Shown in pieces: positions 22,472 through 36,222 of a stretch of DNA of 64,000 bases. Each line of letters begins with the position of its first letter. Within the stretch, counting starts at the first letter, position 1. The notes beneath the pieces are model-generated. The model was not told where the DNA came from, did not search any database, and saw nothing but the letters and a program-made list of their open reading frames with translations. Origin of the DNA: Sclerotinia nivalis (lineage: Eukaryota > Ascomycota > Leotiomycetes > Helotiales > Sclerotiniaceae); assembly GCA_029531795.1 (NCBI GenBank), contig JAPEIS010000017.1, positions 62,001 through 126,000 of the forward strand, read 5' to 3'. The translations under genes were made by a program, and so were the position numbers.

Positions 22472-25400
22472 AGGTCGAACTCCGTTGAGACGATTAAAGG
22501 GACCAGGTTTATCTGGATAACGATGATAATAATTATAGATTAGTTCTTGAGCATTCTTCAAATACTTTGTAGGCTCTTTGGTAGGCGTATTATAGTCTAC
22601 CTATCGGACAGTATACTTCAGATGGGGGCCATTACAATTCCAATGTTCCCATCGGGAATCCAGGATTTCTTTTACATCGAATTGTTCAATGCCTTCAACT
22701 TCGACAAAAGGGGAAGGTGGGTTGTATTGATCAGGGACAAAATTATCATTGGTGGGATATAATAGGTTAACATGAAAGACCGGATAATTTTTTATAGAAA
22801 CAGAAAGCTTCAATTCGTAAGTGTACGAGTTTATGCCCTTCAGAATTCGAAAGGGACCTAAATTCTTCCAATTTAGTTTTTTCTGGGGACGAAGAGTTCG
22901 GATATTCTTAGCATTAAGCCAGACTAGATCTCCAGGTTGGTATCGATAGGTAGGCAAACGGTAGGAATCGGTATTCTTCGAATAGCGGGCTTGATTAGTG
23001 GTCAGTTTGGTCTTCAGGTGATCGACGATCGACTTCATCTTTTTGACGAATTCCTCAGCGTCCAGGACTCTAGGGCGATCGGAGAGCGTAGCAGGTTCGA
23101 AATCTATTCGGGGATGGAAATTGTAATTGGCAAAGAATGGCGATAGGCGGGAGCTTTTGGATCAGGTAGAGTTAATCGAGAATTCGACAATCAATAATCA
23201 TTCGGATCAGTCGTTTTGCAGATAGGATATATACAAACGAAAGTATTGTTTGAGTATTATATTCGTTCTTTTCGTTTGTTCATCGATTTCAGGATGATAA
23301 ACTGTCGATAGTTTTGAAACAGTATCTAATTGTTTACAGATATACTTCTAGAAGTCAGAGATAAATTGAGCTCTACAATCGGATATAATGGTTTGTGGTA
23401 GACTATAAAGCTTCTATATATGTTTCAAAAACAAACGGAAGATTTCTTCGGAGTTACAGATTCCTCGGCAAGATAGGAAATGCTTCATTTTGGTCAATCG
23501 ATCGACTATAATAAATATCGTATTGTATCTAAAGCTTTTCAGAAGATAAATGATGAAATCGATTGAGATATCTTTTCAGGTTTGTTACAGGATTAGAAGA
23601 GGATGTAAGATTCCTTTTTGTTCTTTACGATTCGGGGCGGCTCAATGGCAATTATGATAATTGCGCATTCAACGGAAGATATAATCGTAATATCTAAGCC
23701 AATAGTAGTTTCGGGAAAGCAATTCGAAGGTATGGATACAATGCGGATATCCGATAATAGAGGAATTGTGGATCATTCGAAAGAGCTTTGCTTTTAGAGG
23801 ATTATAATTAGGAATATAAAGTTTTTTATGATAATATAATAGATTATTATTCATAGTATATTTAGATAACGTGATATACAGGTATTTAACAATATTCTTT
23901 TTTAAAGTCTTTAAGATCGATAACGAAAGCGGATCGGATAGGTAAGTTTCAGCAAGCAGGGGTTTCAGTTCTTCAGGGGATTTCAATTATATAGATTCAA
24001 GTAATTGAATAGGGATTGAGTTATCGAGTATCACAGATAGTTCAGATTTATAGATAGATAATCCAGATTCGCGAACAGATGATTCGGGATTGCGGACAGA
24101 CAATAGAGTATCGATACAGATTTGGCTACAGATTGTAATCGCGAAATAGACTTTCTTCTTTGGTTTAACAATAGAAAACAGATTTGTATCTAGATTTTCG
24201 GTTTTCAGAACAATCTGATTTTGATAAAGGAAGCGTTTATCCCTCTCTTTAAACAAATCCTCTAATCTCCTAATCAAAGCATCGGATTTCGCTTCTTACT
24301 TTCCGGGACAATATATAATCTTGAAATTGAAACAGAATAGAAATTCAAACTAACAGACTTAACAACGATTCAATAGCTTTGTTATCATAAAGTACTCCAG
24401 ATTCTTATAATCCATAATGACCTTGATCGAAAAAGAAGCATCTTCTAATTCGGATCGTTATTCTTTGAAACAACAGATAATTACTAGTAATTCTTTATTA
24501 TAAATCTTATAATTACATTTTGCAATCAAATACTTCTTTGAGAAATATACAATAGATTTCAGAATTCTATCGTTATTGTATTGGGAAAGGACTCCAACAG
24601 ATACATAATCCGATACATTCGTCTTTAGGATTACATTCTTCTCCCAATCGAAAAAAACTAATATAGATACCGCTGTAAATATAACTTTCAGATTCGAAAA
24701 CGATTTCTTATAATCAGGATCCCATTGGAAAACTACATCCTTCTTGATCAGATTTACTATCAGGCAAATGATCGAAAAGAAATCGTAAATAAAGTATCAA
24801 TAGAAATTGTTAAACCCTATAAACATTTATACATCCGTTAGATTCTTCGGCGTTTTCCAATCAATTATCGTTTTAATCTTGATTGGATCCATTCGGATCC
24901 TCTCTCGGCCTACAATTAAGCCCAGGAATTTCGTTTCAGATTTCAGGAATTCGCATTTCGATAGATTGATATACAATCCGGCTTTCCATAAAACATCTAA
25001 TACCTTTTGTATATACTTTATATATTCAAAACAGGTCTTACTATAAATCAGAATATCATCCAAATAAATAATACAGAATATATTCAGATATTCTCTTAAA
25101 GTATCATTGATAAATTGTTGAAACATTATTGAAACTCCGATCAACCCGAACAGCATAATCAAGATTTCGAATAGGCCGAATCGGATACAGAATGCAATTA
25201 GATATTCTTATCCTTCCTTGATTCGGATATTATTGAAGACCGAAATGATATCTATCTTTGTAAAATACTTTATCTCTTTCAGATTATTCAAAGACTCTTT
25301 GGTTAAAGACAACAGATATCAATCTTTCACAAACAGATTATTCAACATACGATAATCTACACAGAATCGAAAACCACCACTGGATTTCTTAACAAATAAA

Positions 25401-26365
25401 ACAGGCGAAACAGAAACGAAGGAACTCGATCGGATGAATCCTTTTACTAGATTTTCCCTTAACCATTCTTGTAAAACTTTCAATTCGTCCCAAGATATTG
25501 AATACAAAGCTCCAAACGATAGCTTAACCCCATCTTGTAATCGGATATCATAATCGTATAGACAATGCGAAGGTAATTTGTCAACATTACATAGAGAAAA
25601 TACATCAATCCACGAACAGAATTCAACAGATAGGTCTTCAGGAGCAAGGTCTTCTTTTTCCTTCAGGATTCGGTTTATCAAATTGATACTAGCTTGGAAC
25701 ATCTTATAGCCTCAACAGATATACATCGAGCAAGCTCAGATTGAAATGTTTGCTATATCTCTTTTCTTTAATACTTCAAAACAAAGCGATAAATAAACAA
25801 AACAGACTTTGACAGGGATATCGAATAAAGCTCAGACACTCGATGGTTGCATAGACGTATTACAGAACTTCCAACAGAACTCGTTATCGAAACGAAAAGT
25901 ATTGAATACGAATCCGATATAGGGATTATACTTCTTTAACCAAACCAATTCTAAGATAATCGGATAATAAATTAATTCAGTAATATAGATTTTCGATCTT
26001 TTTTTATAATAATCGTTGATTTACAGATCAACTAGAATATAATAATCCACTCAATTTTCGGACAGTATTTTTCCATCGAATTCAATAACTTCGAACAGAA
26101 TAGATAATTTGTATATTGGGAGTTTGATAGCTTCCATTCAACTTCGATCTGCGAAAGTATATCCTTAGCATCCGCTATCCACCATAATATAAATGGGATA
26201 GGATCGATCAAATATCGATAGAACAATAACAAACAATATCATCAGATTTACTCGATTGCTTATTTCTTTAGCGAAAGATAAACCTTGAATTGCAATGATA
26301 AACAAATATAATATATACAAGGCTTTCGTCTAACAACGATTTATATCAAACAGACTCCGTTTCCC
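22469..26365 (-). pseudogene. Pol of A2 (PR-RT-RH-IN-chromodomain)
   Basis: The protease shows MVDSGC near 26185 with DSG intact. RT covers 25702-24827 and keeps YLDDILIYS. RNase H is near 24600, and the integrase zinc region at about 23790-23669 has the HCIHTFELLSRNYYW block. The integrase C-terminus and chromodomain lie at 23038-22600 (GDLVWLNAKNIRT, FDVKEILDSRW, LKYTVR). A Trp codon right after LKYTVR has become a stop, the same position as in A1. Stops are fewer than in A3. This is the best template in the window for family A pol. Confidence 0.9.
26359..26365 (-). promoter_or_regulatory. Putative -1 frameshift site of A2 (GGGAAAC)
   Basis: Minus-strand GGGAAAC stands in the X_XXY_YYZ register of the gag frame, at the same relative position as in A1. 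Pol domains follow in the -1 frame. Confidence 0.72.
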
Positions 26366-27615
26366 GAACTCGGAGAGCCGGGAGAGGATAAACTATATAA
26401 TAATATAGCATACAATTAAATCTAAACGGAAAACAGAATAAGAAATAGCGGAACAGAATTAATAAAACTAGCTCTAGCTTGCATAGAACGATTATTTGGG
26501 AACAGATAATCTTTCATACAATGATTAACCGACCCACAACAGAAGCATTCCCCTCGTTCGTATTTATTAATATATTTTTGAGAACTGAAATCCATTGAAT
26601 CTCTAATAGGTATAATCGTAACAAAAACAACAGATCGAATAATAACATTCGGGGATAGAGCAGAGGTATAGTTAACAAGATTCAGGCTTTGAATTGTAAT
26701 ACAGAGCGACGGGACGATTGGATTGCAATCGGAACCGGTCGGTCCCATCAAGTACAAACAACGATTCTCCAATATCTATACAAAAACAGCGAATATATCG
26801 GCATTATTTGTAGATAACTCAACAATAACAATCTGGTTCTTTAGTTCGTTCGATAAAGCTTATTCTAACAGGATAATCAGAATACTATTGTCATCAACCA
26901 TCCCGGCTTCCAATATTAATCTTTAGAATTCAATATAGAAGATATAAAACGATTGATTCCTTTGTTTCAAATTGATCAAGAGTTTCCAGGCTTCAATCTA
27001 TTTGTTCTGGTTTCCATAAGCTCTTTTCAATATTTGCAATAGATCTTTATAATCAACAAGTTTAATAAATTGCCCTTTGATATTATATAATCGAATTTGT
27101 ACAATAACAGATCCAGTTAATCTTCCAATTATATAAGTCAAGCAAGAATATAGAAAAATAAAGTAATCAGAATTGGCATACATTTTATTCTATATTTGAT
27201 CGACAAATCGATCAAGATCGATTTTCGTTCTATCAAACGATACAGGGTCAAATACCTTCTTACTCAATTGAGGCTTCGATAGAACAGAAGCAACAGCTGG
27301 GGTCATAATGGACATCAAAAACGAGGAATCGGTTGAAACAAATAGAACAACGAGAACAGGATGAAGTTGAATCAGATAAGCAATCAATCTATCGTTCTCT
27401 TCCTTCCATTGTATAAATATAGTTTTCTCGACTTATAGATCGAGAATAAACTTTTGAACTATAGATTGCAGATCGATTATCTCTACCTCTACTCTTATAT
27501 TATAATTGTAAAGGGAAATAAGATAATAATATTAGATCGCGATATCGCTGGTTACAACAATAGCGAATTCTTTAGGGGAGCCGGGTTAGCTAAACAGGTA
27601 CAAATGGAACGATAT
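26366..27615 (-). pseudogene. Gag of A2
   Basis: The expected start ATG TCG (as in A1) is mutated to ATA TCG at 27615. It keeps FDRTKIDLDRFVDQI, the YIIGRLTGS block (27140) and a complete CCHC zinc knuckle CFCCGSVNHCMKD near 26540. Several stops occur at Gln codons. It ends at the slippery heptamer. Confidence 0.85.
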
Positions 27616-27653
27616 TATAGAAGTATCGATACAGATAGATAGAAGCTATATAA

Positions 27654-27866
27654 TATCACAGAGACAACAAACAGAACAACAGGAATCACTTTTATTAATA
27701 AGATGTAGTTCGAAAAGCTATATTTCTATAAAAGGAACAGTTCCTTAAATATATTTATATATAGCGCTAACCCCGACCGGGGCTAGTCTACACTTATCCG
27801 AGGTCCGACTCCTATAGGTCGGAACCCGAGCGGTCTCCGTATACCATATACGGGGACCCCGTGACA
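27654..27866 (-). repeat. 5' LTR of A2
   Basis: 213 bp, TGTCACGGGGTCCCC...GTGATA in its own orientation, followed on the plus strand by the AAAGA duplication. Confidence 0.94.
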
Positions 27867-28488
27867 AAAGAACTCTTTATATCCATCTACAAAGATACAA
27901 ATCCAAATATAAATAATATTTGTTGATTACAAGTTTCTAACTTTGTTTTGTTCTATCAATAAAATAATATTCGGATTATCCGATTGATATAAAATGAATT
28001 GGATATTATACAGAAGATTATTAAGTAAAATCATCTATAATAAACTATATTATTCCTGATGTTTACAGAAGGGGATTTTCGATCGATTTTACAAGGGTAG
28101 AGTAATATAATAAAGATGCTTTTTAAAACTCTATTATAATTTTATGATTTTGTATATAATTACTGTAAATCACTCCATCTGCGGAAAGTCTTTGAGGCTG
28201 ATATCGATAAATTTTTAATCAATAAACTTTCTCTTAATGATAATCAAATACAATAAAGGTTTCCTATATAATTATAAGATAAATTTCCTACCTTTCTCTT
28301 ACGTTATACAGATAAACTGTCGCCTTACTGAATTTGGAATTACAAGATTAAATTAATGCTTAATAAAAAACCATCTTACTTCAAAAACCGCTTTTTATCA
28401 CTAATAGAATTGATAATAATATACAAATGGCTCGATGATAATCTTTCCAAAGAGTTCATTCGGGAATCGAGATCGCGATATATCTTTC
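27867..28488 (+). pseudogene. X1 piece: region before and at the start of RT
   Basis: Corresponds to X2 about 35225-34610. The end, with codons for DDNLSKEFIRESRSRYIS, is the RT entry block that in X2 precedes LLTAKPGKGV. It is cut at 28488 by Z, and RT resumes at 41391. Confidence 0.8.
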
Positions 28489-28696
28489 TGTTGGTATCGA
28501 AATGGTAAGGTTCAAAGTGTAAAGTACTTTAGTCTATTTGATAAAACTTAATTCTTAATTGTTATTATCTATATTGAAAGAACGAGCTCCTTAAATATAT
28601 ATTTGAAGGAGATCGTACAATCCCTTATGATTATATGATCTAATATGATTATATAATTTAACTACGGTTTATGATTATATGATTATGATCCCGATA
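28489..28696 (-). repeat. 3' LTR of Z
   Basis: 208 bp. Plus-strand ends are TGTTGGTATC...GATCCCGATA; the canonical end CCCGACA is seen in the other copy. Differences from 41183-41390 are almost all transitions. Confidence 0.93.
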
Positions 28697-31284
28697 CTGG
28701 CAACTTCTCTAAAAAGTTATATGATCCGAATTCCTTCAATTCCTCAATTCTTTCTTTTCATTTATTTTGTCTCTTTGATAATAATCTTGTTTGTATCGAT
28801 TAGCTCTTTTAGTGTTTAACAGAATTTATCTTTAGTTATAGTATCAGCAAAATTCGATCTTTTATCGATCTATTTGATTTCAATGATTTCTCTTCATTCG
28901 TAGGATTGTTGTAATGAAAGAATATCGATTATAAATCTCTTCTTTGCAGTGAAACTTAGTTTGATGAGTAGTTCAAATAATAAATTAGAATCGATGTATA
29001 TAGAAAAAGGGATTTGTTTTTTTGGTTGAATAATAGTATTAATAATACTTTTGATTACAGCCCTTATATTAAAGTCTAGAACTAATCTGTATAGTTTAGA
29101 TGTTAGAATACTTCTTGTTATTCTTTTGTATTTAATAAAAGATCAATAAACAATATTGGTATTGTTATTTTATTCATTAGATAAATCATATATCCAATTT
29201 GAGATGATATATTTGTATTATTAGCAAAAGATGTATTTGTAAAAGTAACTACTTTTATATTATTTAAATCAAGTGGTACGAAAATGAATCTTTTTGATGG
29301 ATTTTCTATTTGTTATTTAATAGTTTTGTTGAGCTTCTTGATATCGTTTTGTTTCGGGTTAGTCATTTGGGTAGCGATTGAAAGATGATAAGAAGTTTCT
29401 GGTTGATAAATAGTAGTTATATATATTCTTCGAATATGTTGAGCGATATATTGATCCTTGGAGGTAATATTTGTATGGATTTTGTTTTTTATTTTTTTTT
29501 TCAAATCTGAGTTTTCTGATATAATTAATTTCAGATTATTATATTGTTTCTTTTGATTAAGGTAGAATTTATTGTTTTTCAAAAAGATTATACTTTTATT
29601 GAATTTGAGAAATGTATCTTTTGATAGATATTTTCATTCTTTTGTTATAAAATTCGCCTTTTCTAATTGTTCTTGTTTTAGTTTTGCAAATTCTTTATTG
29701 ATTATAATAAATATATTATCAATTTGTAATCTTATAATATCAAAACCTTTTTTATTTGTATATAATAAATAAGGATTAAAGGTTGATTGTATCATTTCTA
29801 GTTTTTCTTGATGATGGTTATGATATATTCCAAATTAATGATTTCTGGTTTCAGGGATGTTGTATAATGGTTTGATAATATATTATAGTATTCCTTTTGG
29901 TAATTTGAATTTTATTGGAGATCGAGTATAGAATATTCTATTTAGGTTTGTAATTGATTGTATATATATTTATATGATATTTTGTAAAGGAATATCAGTT
30001 TTTATATTCTTTTTCAATATTGTTACAAATATTATAATAATATATTGTTTAGTTTTTTAGAGTGTAAATGATTATATTAAAACATTGGTTTTTCCTTTAT
30101 TATAATATACTTGGATCATTAATTTTGATTTTGAAAATGCTTTTTCTGTACCTTTGTATTTCATTTCATCAACAAATTGTGATCTGAAGATTCTTATTTC
30201 TTTGGGAATATCATTTTCTTTAACTTTTTCGAAAATTCTATTTTCTATAAGCCCATTAAACTCTTTTTGATATGATTCGATATATCGGAAAGATGGATCT
30301 TCATTTTCGATGAATATTTCATCAAATAAATCTAGAAATTCTTTTTTTTTTATTTCTTGAAGGAATGCTATAATTTGGGATGATAGTTTTTTGTTTGTTT
30401 TAGTTTTATCATCGGAATTGATTAAATTGATTATATTGATTATATTGATCAAATTACTTCTTATCTTCTTTCGAAACCGGGTTCTTGGTTGTTCTTTTGG
30501 TAATGGTGTTTTAGATTATAATATTGATATTGTTGGAGATGTAAATTGCAAAGGAGTTTCTATTACAATGGTATCGTTGTCGTTGTTGTTATCAATTTCC
30601 TTATTGTTATTATTATCGATTTCTTTATTATTGATTTCTTTTAATTTTTTTGGTTCTGGTTTAGTATAAAATGGTTGTACAACAATAGATCTAAATCTTG
30701 TTGATTTATTTGGAAGTTGAATTGAGTATGTTTCTCCTTTTAAAATTAATAATTTATAAGGTTCAGTTTATTTTCCAAATCGATTGTTTCTTTTATTTTC
30801 TTTTTATACTAAAACGTTAGAATTGATAGGTAATGTATGAACTTTTAAGGTAGAAGATCCGTTTCGTTGTTTTAATACTTTCTGTATTTAACATTTTGCT
30901 CGAATTTTTCATATTTCTTTTATAGCTTTCCGAATAGTATTAATATATTGAACAATGGTTTCGATTGGTGGATTGATTTCATTTATTTGAGAGTAGATGT
31001 TGAATACTAATAAAGTAGGTATGATTCTATTAGGTCCTATTGTATCATTTATAGCTTTGATAGTTATCTGAAACAATATTGTATTTGTAAATTTTGTATC
31101 TTTGAGTTTTTGATTTAATATAGTATAGGCTTTTCGGAGTGAATAATGATAATATTTTATTATATCGATAGAATTATGTATTTCTATAGGTATATCCTTC
31201 GTAGTAATAACCATTGTATTTGTATATTGTATAAATTCTTTTGTTATAAAGTTCTTTTCTATATTATAGATAATATATTCGGGT
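28697..31284 (-). pseudogene. Z pol: integrase C-terminal half, RT and RNase H region
   Basis: Minus-strand reading from 31284 downward. 31295-30909 carries the end of the integrase core with the INDTIGPNRIIPTLLVF block typical of a group of fungal Copia polyproteins. A GETYSIQLPN-like integrase tail follows near 30730. 30452-30072 is the N-terminal Copia RT (YQKEFNGLIENRIFEKV, IPKEIRIFRSQFVDEM). 29582-29313 is probably from the RT C-terminus or RNase H. The RT active site is not clearly readable through the stops. The part above 31289 is the X2 insertion. Confidence 0.75.
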
Positions 31285-31289
31285 GGTTC

Positions 31290-31452
31290 TATCACGGTGA
31301 GGGAAAAGGTATGTGTAGGTTTGATCTATTGTTGTACTACGAGGAGGAGAAGAAGGTCAAGGAGGTGACCTGACTGTATAGAAGTGAGTGTATGCATGTG
31401 TGCCTAAGGCACACATGATCATGTACAGGTGAAGAGAGATGAACTCGTAACA
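31290..31452 (-). repeat. 3' LTR of X2
   Basis: 163 bp, TGTTACGAGTTC...CGTGATA in its own orientation; perfect hairpin arms at 31395-31404 and 31408-31417. Confidence 0.95.
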
Positions 31453-31470
31453 GTACCCCCTCCTTAAGAA
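31453..31470 (-). promoter_or_regulatory. Polypurine tract of X2
   Basis: Minus-strand AAGGAGGGGGTAC directly abuts the 3' LTR. Confidence 0.75.
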
Positions 31471-31617
31471 ATCCATTTGACTCCAAATGGATATTAAAAA
31501 ATAAAAAAAAATAAAGAAAAAATACAGATCTCTTTTCTCAATTAAATCCCTGAATAAAAACGTGTGATATCTCCTAATGATGTTATATCCCTTATTGTTA
31601 TAATATGTAATATACCT

Positions 31618-34600
31618 TTAAGCGAAACGAATAGTCTTGGTGTGAGTGGATCTTCGTAGAGTGGGTGTAGCAATCGCGCTGTGTGACTCCGATTGCAAAT
31701 TCTGTGGTTCCGGTTGCAATATAGTAGTGTTGGGGTGTTTTAGGATTCAAGCTGGTGGCTCTGGTTTCTTTGGATGAAGGTGATGATATTTGATAAGAAT
31801 TTTCTTGTTACTCTTTAAGTTATTAGCTGGTTGTTAAGTTGGTGTGTAGTGTTTTCATTTGATCAAATAATGATAGCCATTTTTATTGTGATTATCTAGA
31901 ACTCTTTCAAATATCCATTTCTGAACAGGCTCATTTTCATTGTTGTTCTGCTCCAAAATTCTGTTCCGTGTAGTTAGGGATTCTGATTTGTTAATCGTTG
32001 TTTGAACCGGGAAGTGAGGATTAGTATGAGCTGGAAGTAAAAGAGAATGATAGAAAATAGGGAAGATTTTAATATTCTCAGGCAATTGAACAAGATAAGC
32101 ACGAGGATAAACTTTGATAATCTTGTAAAGACCGATTTATTTATTATTTAGCTTTTTTGTTTTGTGCGAAGTCTTTATATTCTTGATATTAACAAAGATT
32201 TTCTGGTTAGTTGTGTAGCGAGGTGAATCAAAGTGGTAGTGGTTAATATAGTCTTCATAAATAGCAATTGTTTGTTGTGTAAGAGTACGAAGTTGCTTTA
32301 AGATATATTCTATACGATCTGCGGTTTTATTACTTTTAAAGAATTCCTGTTTTTGTGTTAGAGTTATATCCGGTGGGTAAGATTTACTAGGTTTAATGTT
32401 TAGATATAGATTAAAGCCGTAATTGGTGAAGAAAGGCGAACAATCAGTTGTTTCAGAGATCAAATTATTGGATACAAATTCGGTTAAAGATAACCAATCC
32501 AATTAATCGTTTTGATGATAATTAATAAAAGCTTGTAAATACTACTCCAGAACCGAGTTAATATGTTTAATCTGATTATCTATTTGAGGATGAAAAGCTG
32601 AAGAATGTTTTAAGGTAATTCCCAATTGCTCTGAGAGTTGTGATTAGAAATCTGATACGAACTGTGTTCCCCAATCGAAAATGATATTGTCCGGAAGTCC
32701 ATGAAGTGTATAGACGCAGCTGATAAAAGCATCGATTAGCTCTTCTATTGTTAATGTACGTGTACTAATGAAATGTTTCATTTTGGTTAGTTTGTAGATT
32801 ACCACCAAGATATGTTTATAGATAGAATTATAATGAATGCAATCCGGGAATGATGTAATATAATCAATTGAGATATCAGATTACACACAAAAAGGGACAG
32901 GTAGTGGTTTCAAAAATCCGGGAGGCGTTGATTTGGACGATTTGATACGAATACAAAGTTCGCAGATCTTTACATAGAACACGATCTTCAAATGCATGTT
33001 AGACCATTAGTATGTACGAAAGACAAAATCGATTATTTTAGTTCGACTAAAATGGCCAACAGAACTAGAAAAATGAGTTCGATAGATAATTTGGAGTTTG
33101 AGCTCATCGTCTGATGGAACCCAAATCTTATCCCGGTAGTAAATTCTATTATTTTGGACCGAACAATCTTGTATAACGATCCGAAAGGTTTTATGATACT
33201 CTTTTGGCCATTTAGTTACCAATAAATTGTTAAAAGCAGAGATAAGTTAATCTGCGATATTAGATCTAATATATATTATATCAATTAAGGTATCAATTGG
33301 TTGATCATAGAATGGTACTATTATCTCCACTAATGCCAAATTGATATGCCCAATCAAATCTTTATAAAGGTCATCGTCAAAACGATCTTGAAGGAAAACA
33401 ACGCATTCTCGATTCTTTAGACGTTCATCGTTTGGATCAGAGCGATACAGCCGATCTTCGTGTTTTCTACTTAGTGCGTCTGGTCGAATAGCTTTGTTTC
33501 CTGATCGATAGATTATACGGAAATTATATTGAGACAGAAATTCAGATCATCGCATTTGCCATTGATTGAAAGCTTTTGTAATCATAAAATATTCGAGATT
33601 CTTGTGATCAGTGAGAATCTCGAACTTCTCTTATAAGCTTTGAAGCTCTGGGTGCCATTCTTTCATTGCCTTGATAATAGCGAGTAGTTCTTTGTCGTAG
33701 ATCTCATAATTGCATTCCACTACTGTATACTTAGATGAAAAGTAAACGACTAGATGCAAAACGTTATCATCATCGTATTGCAAGAGAATTCCTTTTGAAG
33801 CCCAATCGGAAGTGTCGGTTTTCAAAACAGTTTTCCATTTGTAATCAAAGTATACCAAAATCGGTACCATTGTGAAAGCTTTTTTTAAGACATCAAAAGT
33901 CTTTGTATAATCTGCGGTCTAATTCTATATAATATTCTTCCGTAAGAGATCGTTGAGAGAACGACAAATCTTTGAAAAATCTTTTATAAAACGTTGGTAG
34001 AAATTGGCGAAACCGAGAAATCGTTGTAAATCTTTTATATATAAAAGCAATTCCCAAGATGTAATAGCTGTAACCTTTTCTTAATCCATTTCGATACCTT
34101 CAATTGTAATAATAAGACCCAAATACTTTGTCTTCGTAGTTTCGAATTCGTATTTGTTAATATCAATCTATAATCCAGTATCTATTAACTTTTGAATTAC
34201 TTAGTGGATATGCTCTTTATACTCTATAAGATTATCGAAGTAGATTAGGATATCATCGAGATATACAATGCAATACTTGTCCAATTCGTCGAAAAGCATA
34301 TGATTGATATAATATTGGAACAATGTAGATACATTACAAAAACCGAAAGGCATAACCAGAGATTCAAAAAGACCAAAACGAGTAATGAATGCAGTTTTCC
34401 ATTCATCCCCTTCGGCGATTCGCAATTTGTTGAACGCTGCAATAATATCAAGTTTAATATAAATTTTTGTATTATAAAGAGTATCCAGTGTTTTATGAAC
34501 GATAGATAATGGATAACGATTCTTTATAATAACGTTATTTAGTCCTCGATAATCTTGACAAATGCAGACCCCCTTTCCCGGTTTGGCAGTCAATAACAAA

Positions 34601-36222
34601 GGAGAGGTGTATCGCGATCTCGATTCCCGAATGAACCCCTTGGAGAGATTATCATCAAGCTATTTATGCACCATTACCAATTCCATTAGCGATAAAGGGC
34701 AGTTTTTGAAATAAGATGGTTCTTTATTAGGTATCAATTCAATTTTGTAATCCCAGATTCGACGAAGCGGCAATTTATCTATATAACGAGGAAGGAAGAC
34801 AGGAAGTTTGTCTTGTAACTATATAGAAAGCCTTTATCGTATTTGATTATCACTAAGGGGAAGTTTGCCGGTTAAAAATTTGTCGACATCAGCCTTAGAG
34901 ACCTTTCGCAAATGAAGCGGCTTGTAATAATCGTATATAAAATCATAAAGTTGAAATGGAGTTCTAGAGAGCATCTCTATTATATTGCCTTGTCTTTGTA
35001 AAATCGATCGAAAATCCCCTTCTGTAAGTGTTGAGGACAATATAGTCTATTACAGATGATCTTGTTCAATAGTTTTCTGTACGGTATTTAATTCATTCTA
35101 TATCAATTGGATAACCCGAATGTTATCTTATTGACAAAACGAAACAAAACTAAAAGCTTGTAACCAACGAATATCATTTATATTTGAACTTGTATCTTTG
35201 TAAATAGGTATAGAGAGTTCTTCAATAGAAAACAAAAGCAAATGGTTTTTTGGATTATGAATAGGCCGACGCCGATCTGCAATCTTTAAGATCGATTTTG
35301 GACGTAAACAATTGGGAATCATCTATACTTGATTATTTGATTTTCTGTAGCGCTTTGTTCGATAATGATTTATACCAGATGTCAGACCTTGTTGAAATTC
35401 GAGATCAATAGAAGAATCGTCAGATTGTAATATGTAACCTTCGTTTGGTATCTCTTCAATAGAAGGTTTTTTATAAGAAATTCTTTTAAAAGTAGAAAGT
35501 ATTTGAATAGATGAATAATCGATATCGTCCTTTGGACAATCCTCGATATATAGAGAGCAGTATTTATAAATTGTGTATTTAGCTTTTATATCAGGATCAG
35601 TAAGGAATTTATTTAAAGGTTCGATAGCATCAACGATCTATTGTAGAGTAACTTTTGCTAGATCCTTTTGTTCTTTGATCGGAAATGGAATCGTTGGTGT
35701 AGTAACTGGTTCTGAATCATAATGTGTTAAGCAATTGGAAGCACAATAGTTTGAAAAGAATATTAAACTCATCTCCATCCAGTTGATAATAAAATTGTAG
35801 CGTTGTAACCATAATAAACCAAAGATTAATAACATCTCTAATAAAAACTGAATAATATAAAAGGATTAATATTCATAATGATCCTTTATAGCGATTTCCA
35901 TTACAAAATATTCTGTAATTCTGTCGGCGACCTTTCTATTGGCAAATCGGAGTTTGCGAGGATAAAATAAAAGTTGTATTTCAATATTGTATTTGAAAGC
36001 AAAAGAACAATCAGCAAAAACTTCTCCAGAGCATCCACTATCAATGAGACTTATAACAATAAAGGGATTTTCATATATAGATCATATAATAGTTTTAACG
36101 AATAGGGATTTGTTATTCATAGAATTGAATTGCAATGGTTTATATTTATCCATTCCTCGATTTACCATTTTACTCTTAGTATTCCTTTACAAGCGATTTT
36201 TTGTAGAGGTTAATCTTTTCCC
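31618..36222 (-). pseudogene. Pol of X2 (PR-RT-RH-IN-chromodomain)
   Basis: The protease has LIDSGCSGEVF near 36045 with its catalytic DSG intact, in the -1 frame relative to gag. RT (34599-34201) keeps VCICQDYRGLNN and YLDDILIY. RNase H (33870-33631) has KTDTSDW and IYDKELLAIIK. The zinc region is at 33222-33007. The integrase core (about 32900-32500) keeps DYITSFPD and FDWGTQF, but the last motif reads NQIKH, so the catalytic Glu has become Lys. The chromodomain is near 31930-31820 (WIFERVLDNHNKNGYHYLIK, then stops at two expected Trp). A basic C-terminal tail ends near 31620. The end could be further left if that stop is also mutational. Confidence 0.92.
36216..36222 (-). promoter_or_regulatory. 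Putative -1 frameshift site of X2 (GGGAAAA)
   Basis: Minus-strand codons GAA TAG GGA AAA GAT TAA show GGGAAAA in the X_XXY_YYZ register, with a gag stop two codons on. The protease and all of pol follow in the -1 frame. The TAG just before is probably a mutated CAG. Confidence 0.7.

Larger units (their letters stand above)
22244..27866 (-). mobile_element. Gypsy chromodomain element A2
   Basis: Complete minus-strand element of 5,623 bp with two 213-bp LTRs and target duplication AAAGA at 22239-22243 and 27867-27871. It sits in the protease-RT linker of X1, whose sequence continues across the site when compared with X2 at about 35230. It is better preserved than A3. Confidence 0.95.

Noticed and set aside
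22547..23146. Plus-strand ORFs opposite the A2 integrase C-terminus and chromodomain
   Set aside because: Antisense shadows; the minus-strand frame carries GDLVWLNAKNIRT and the chromodomain.
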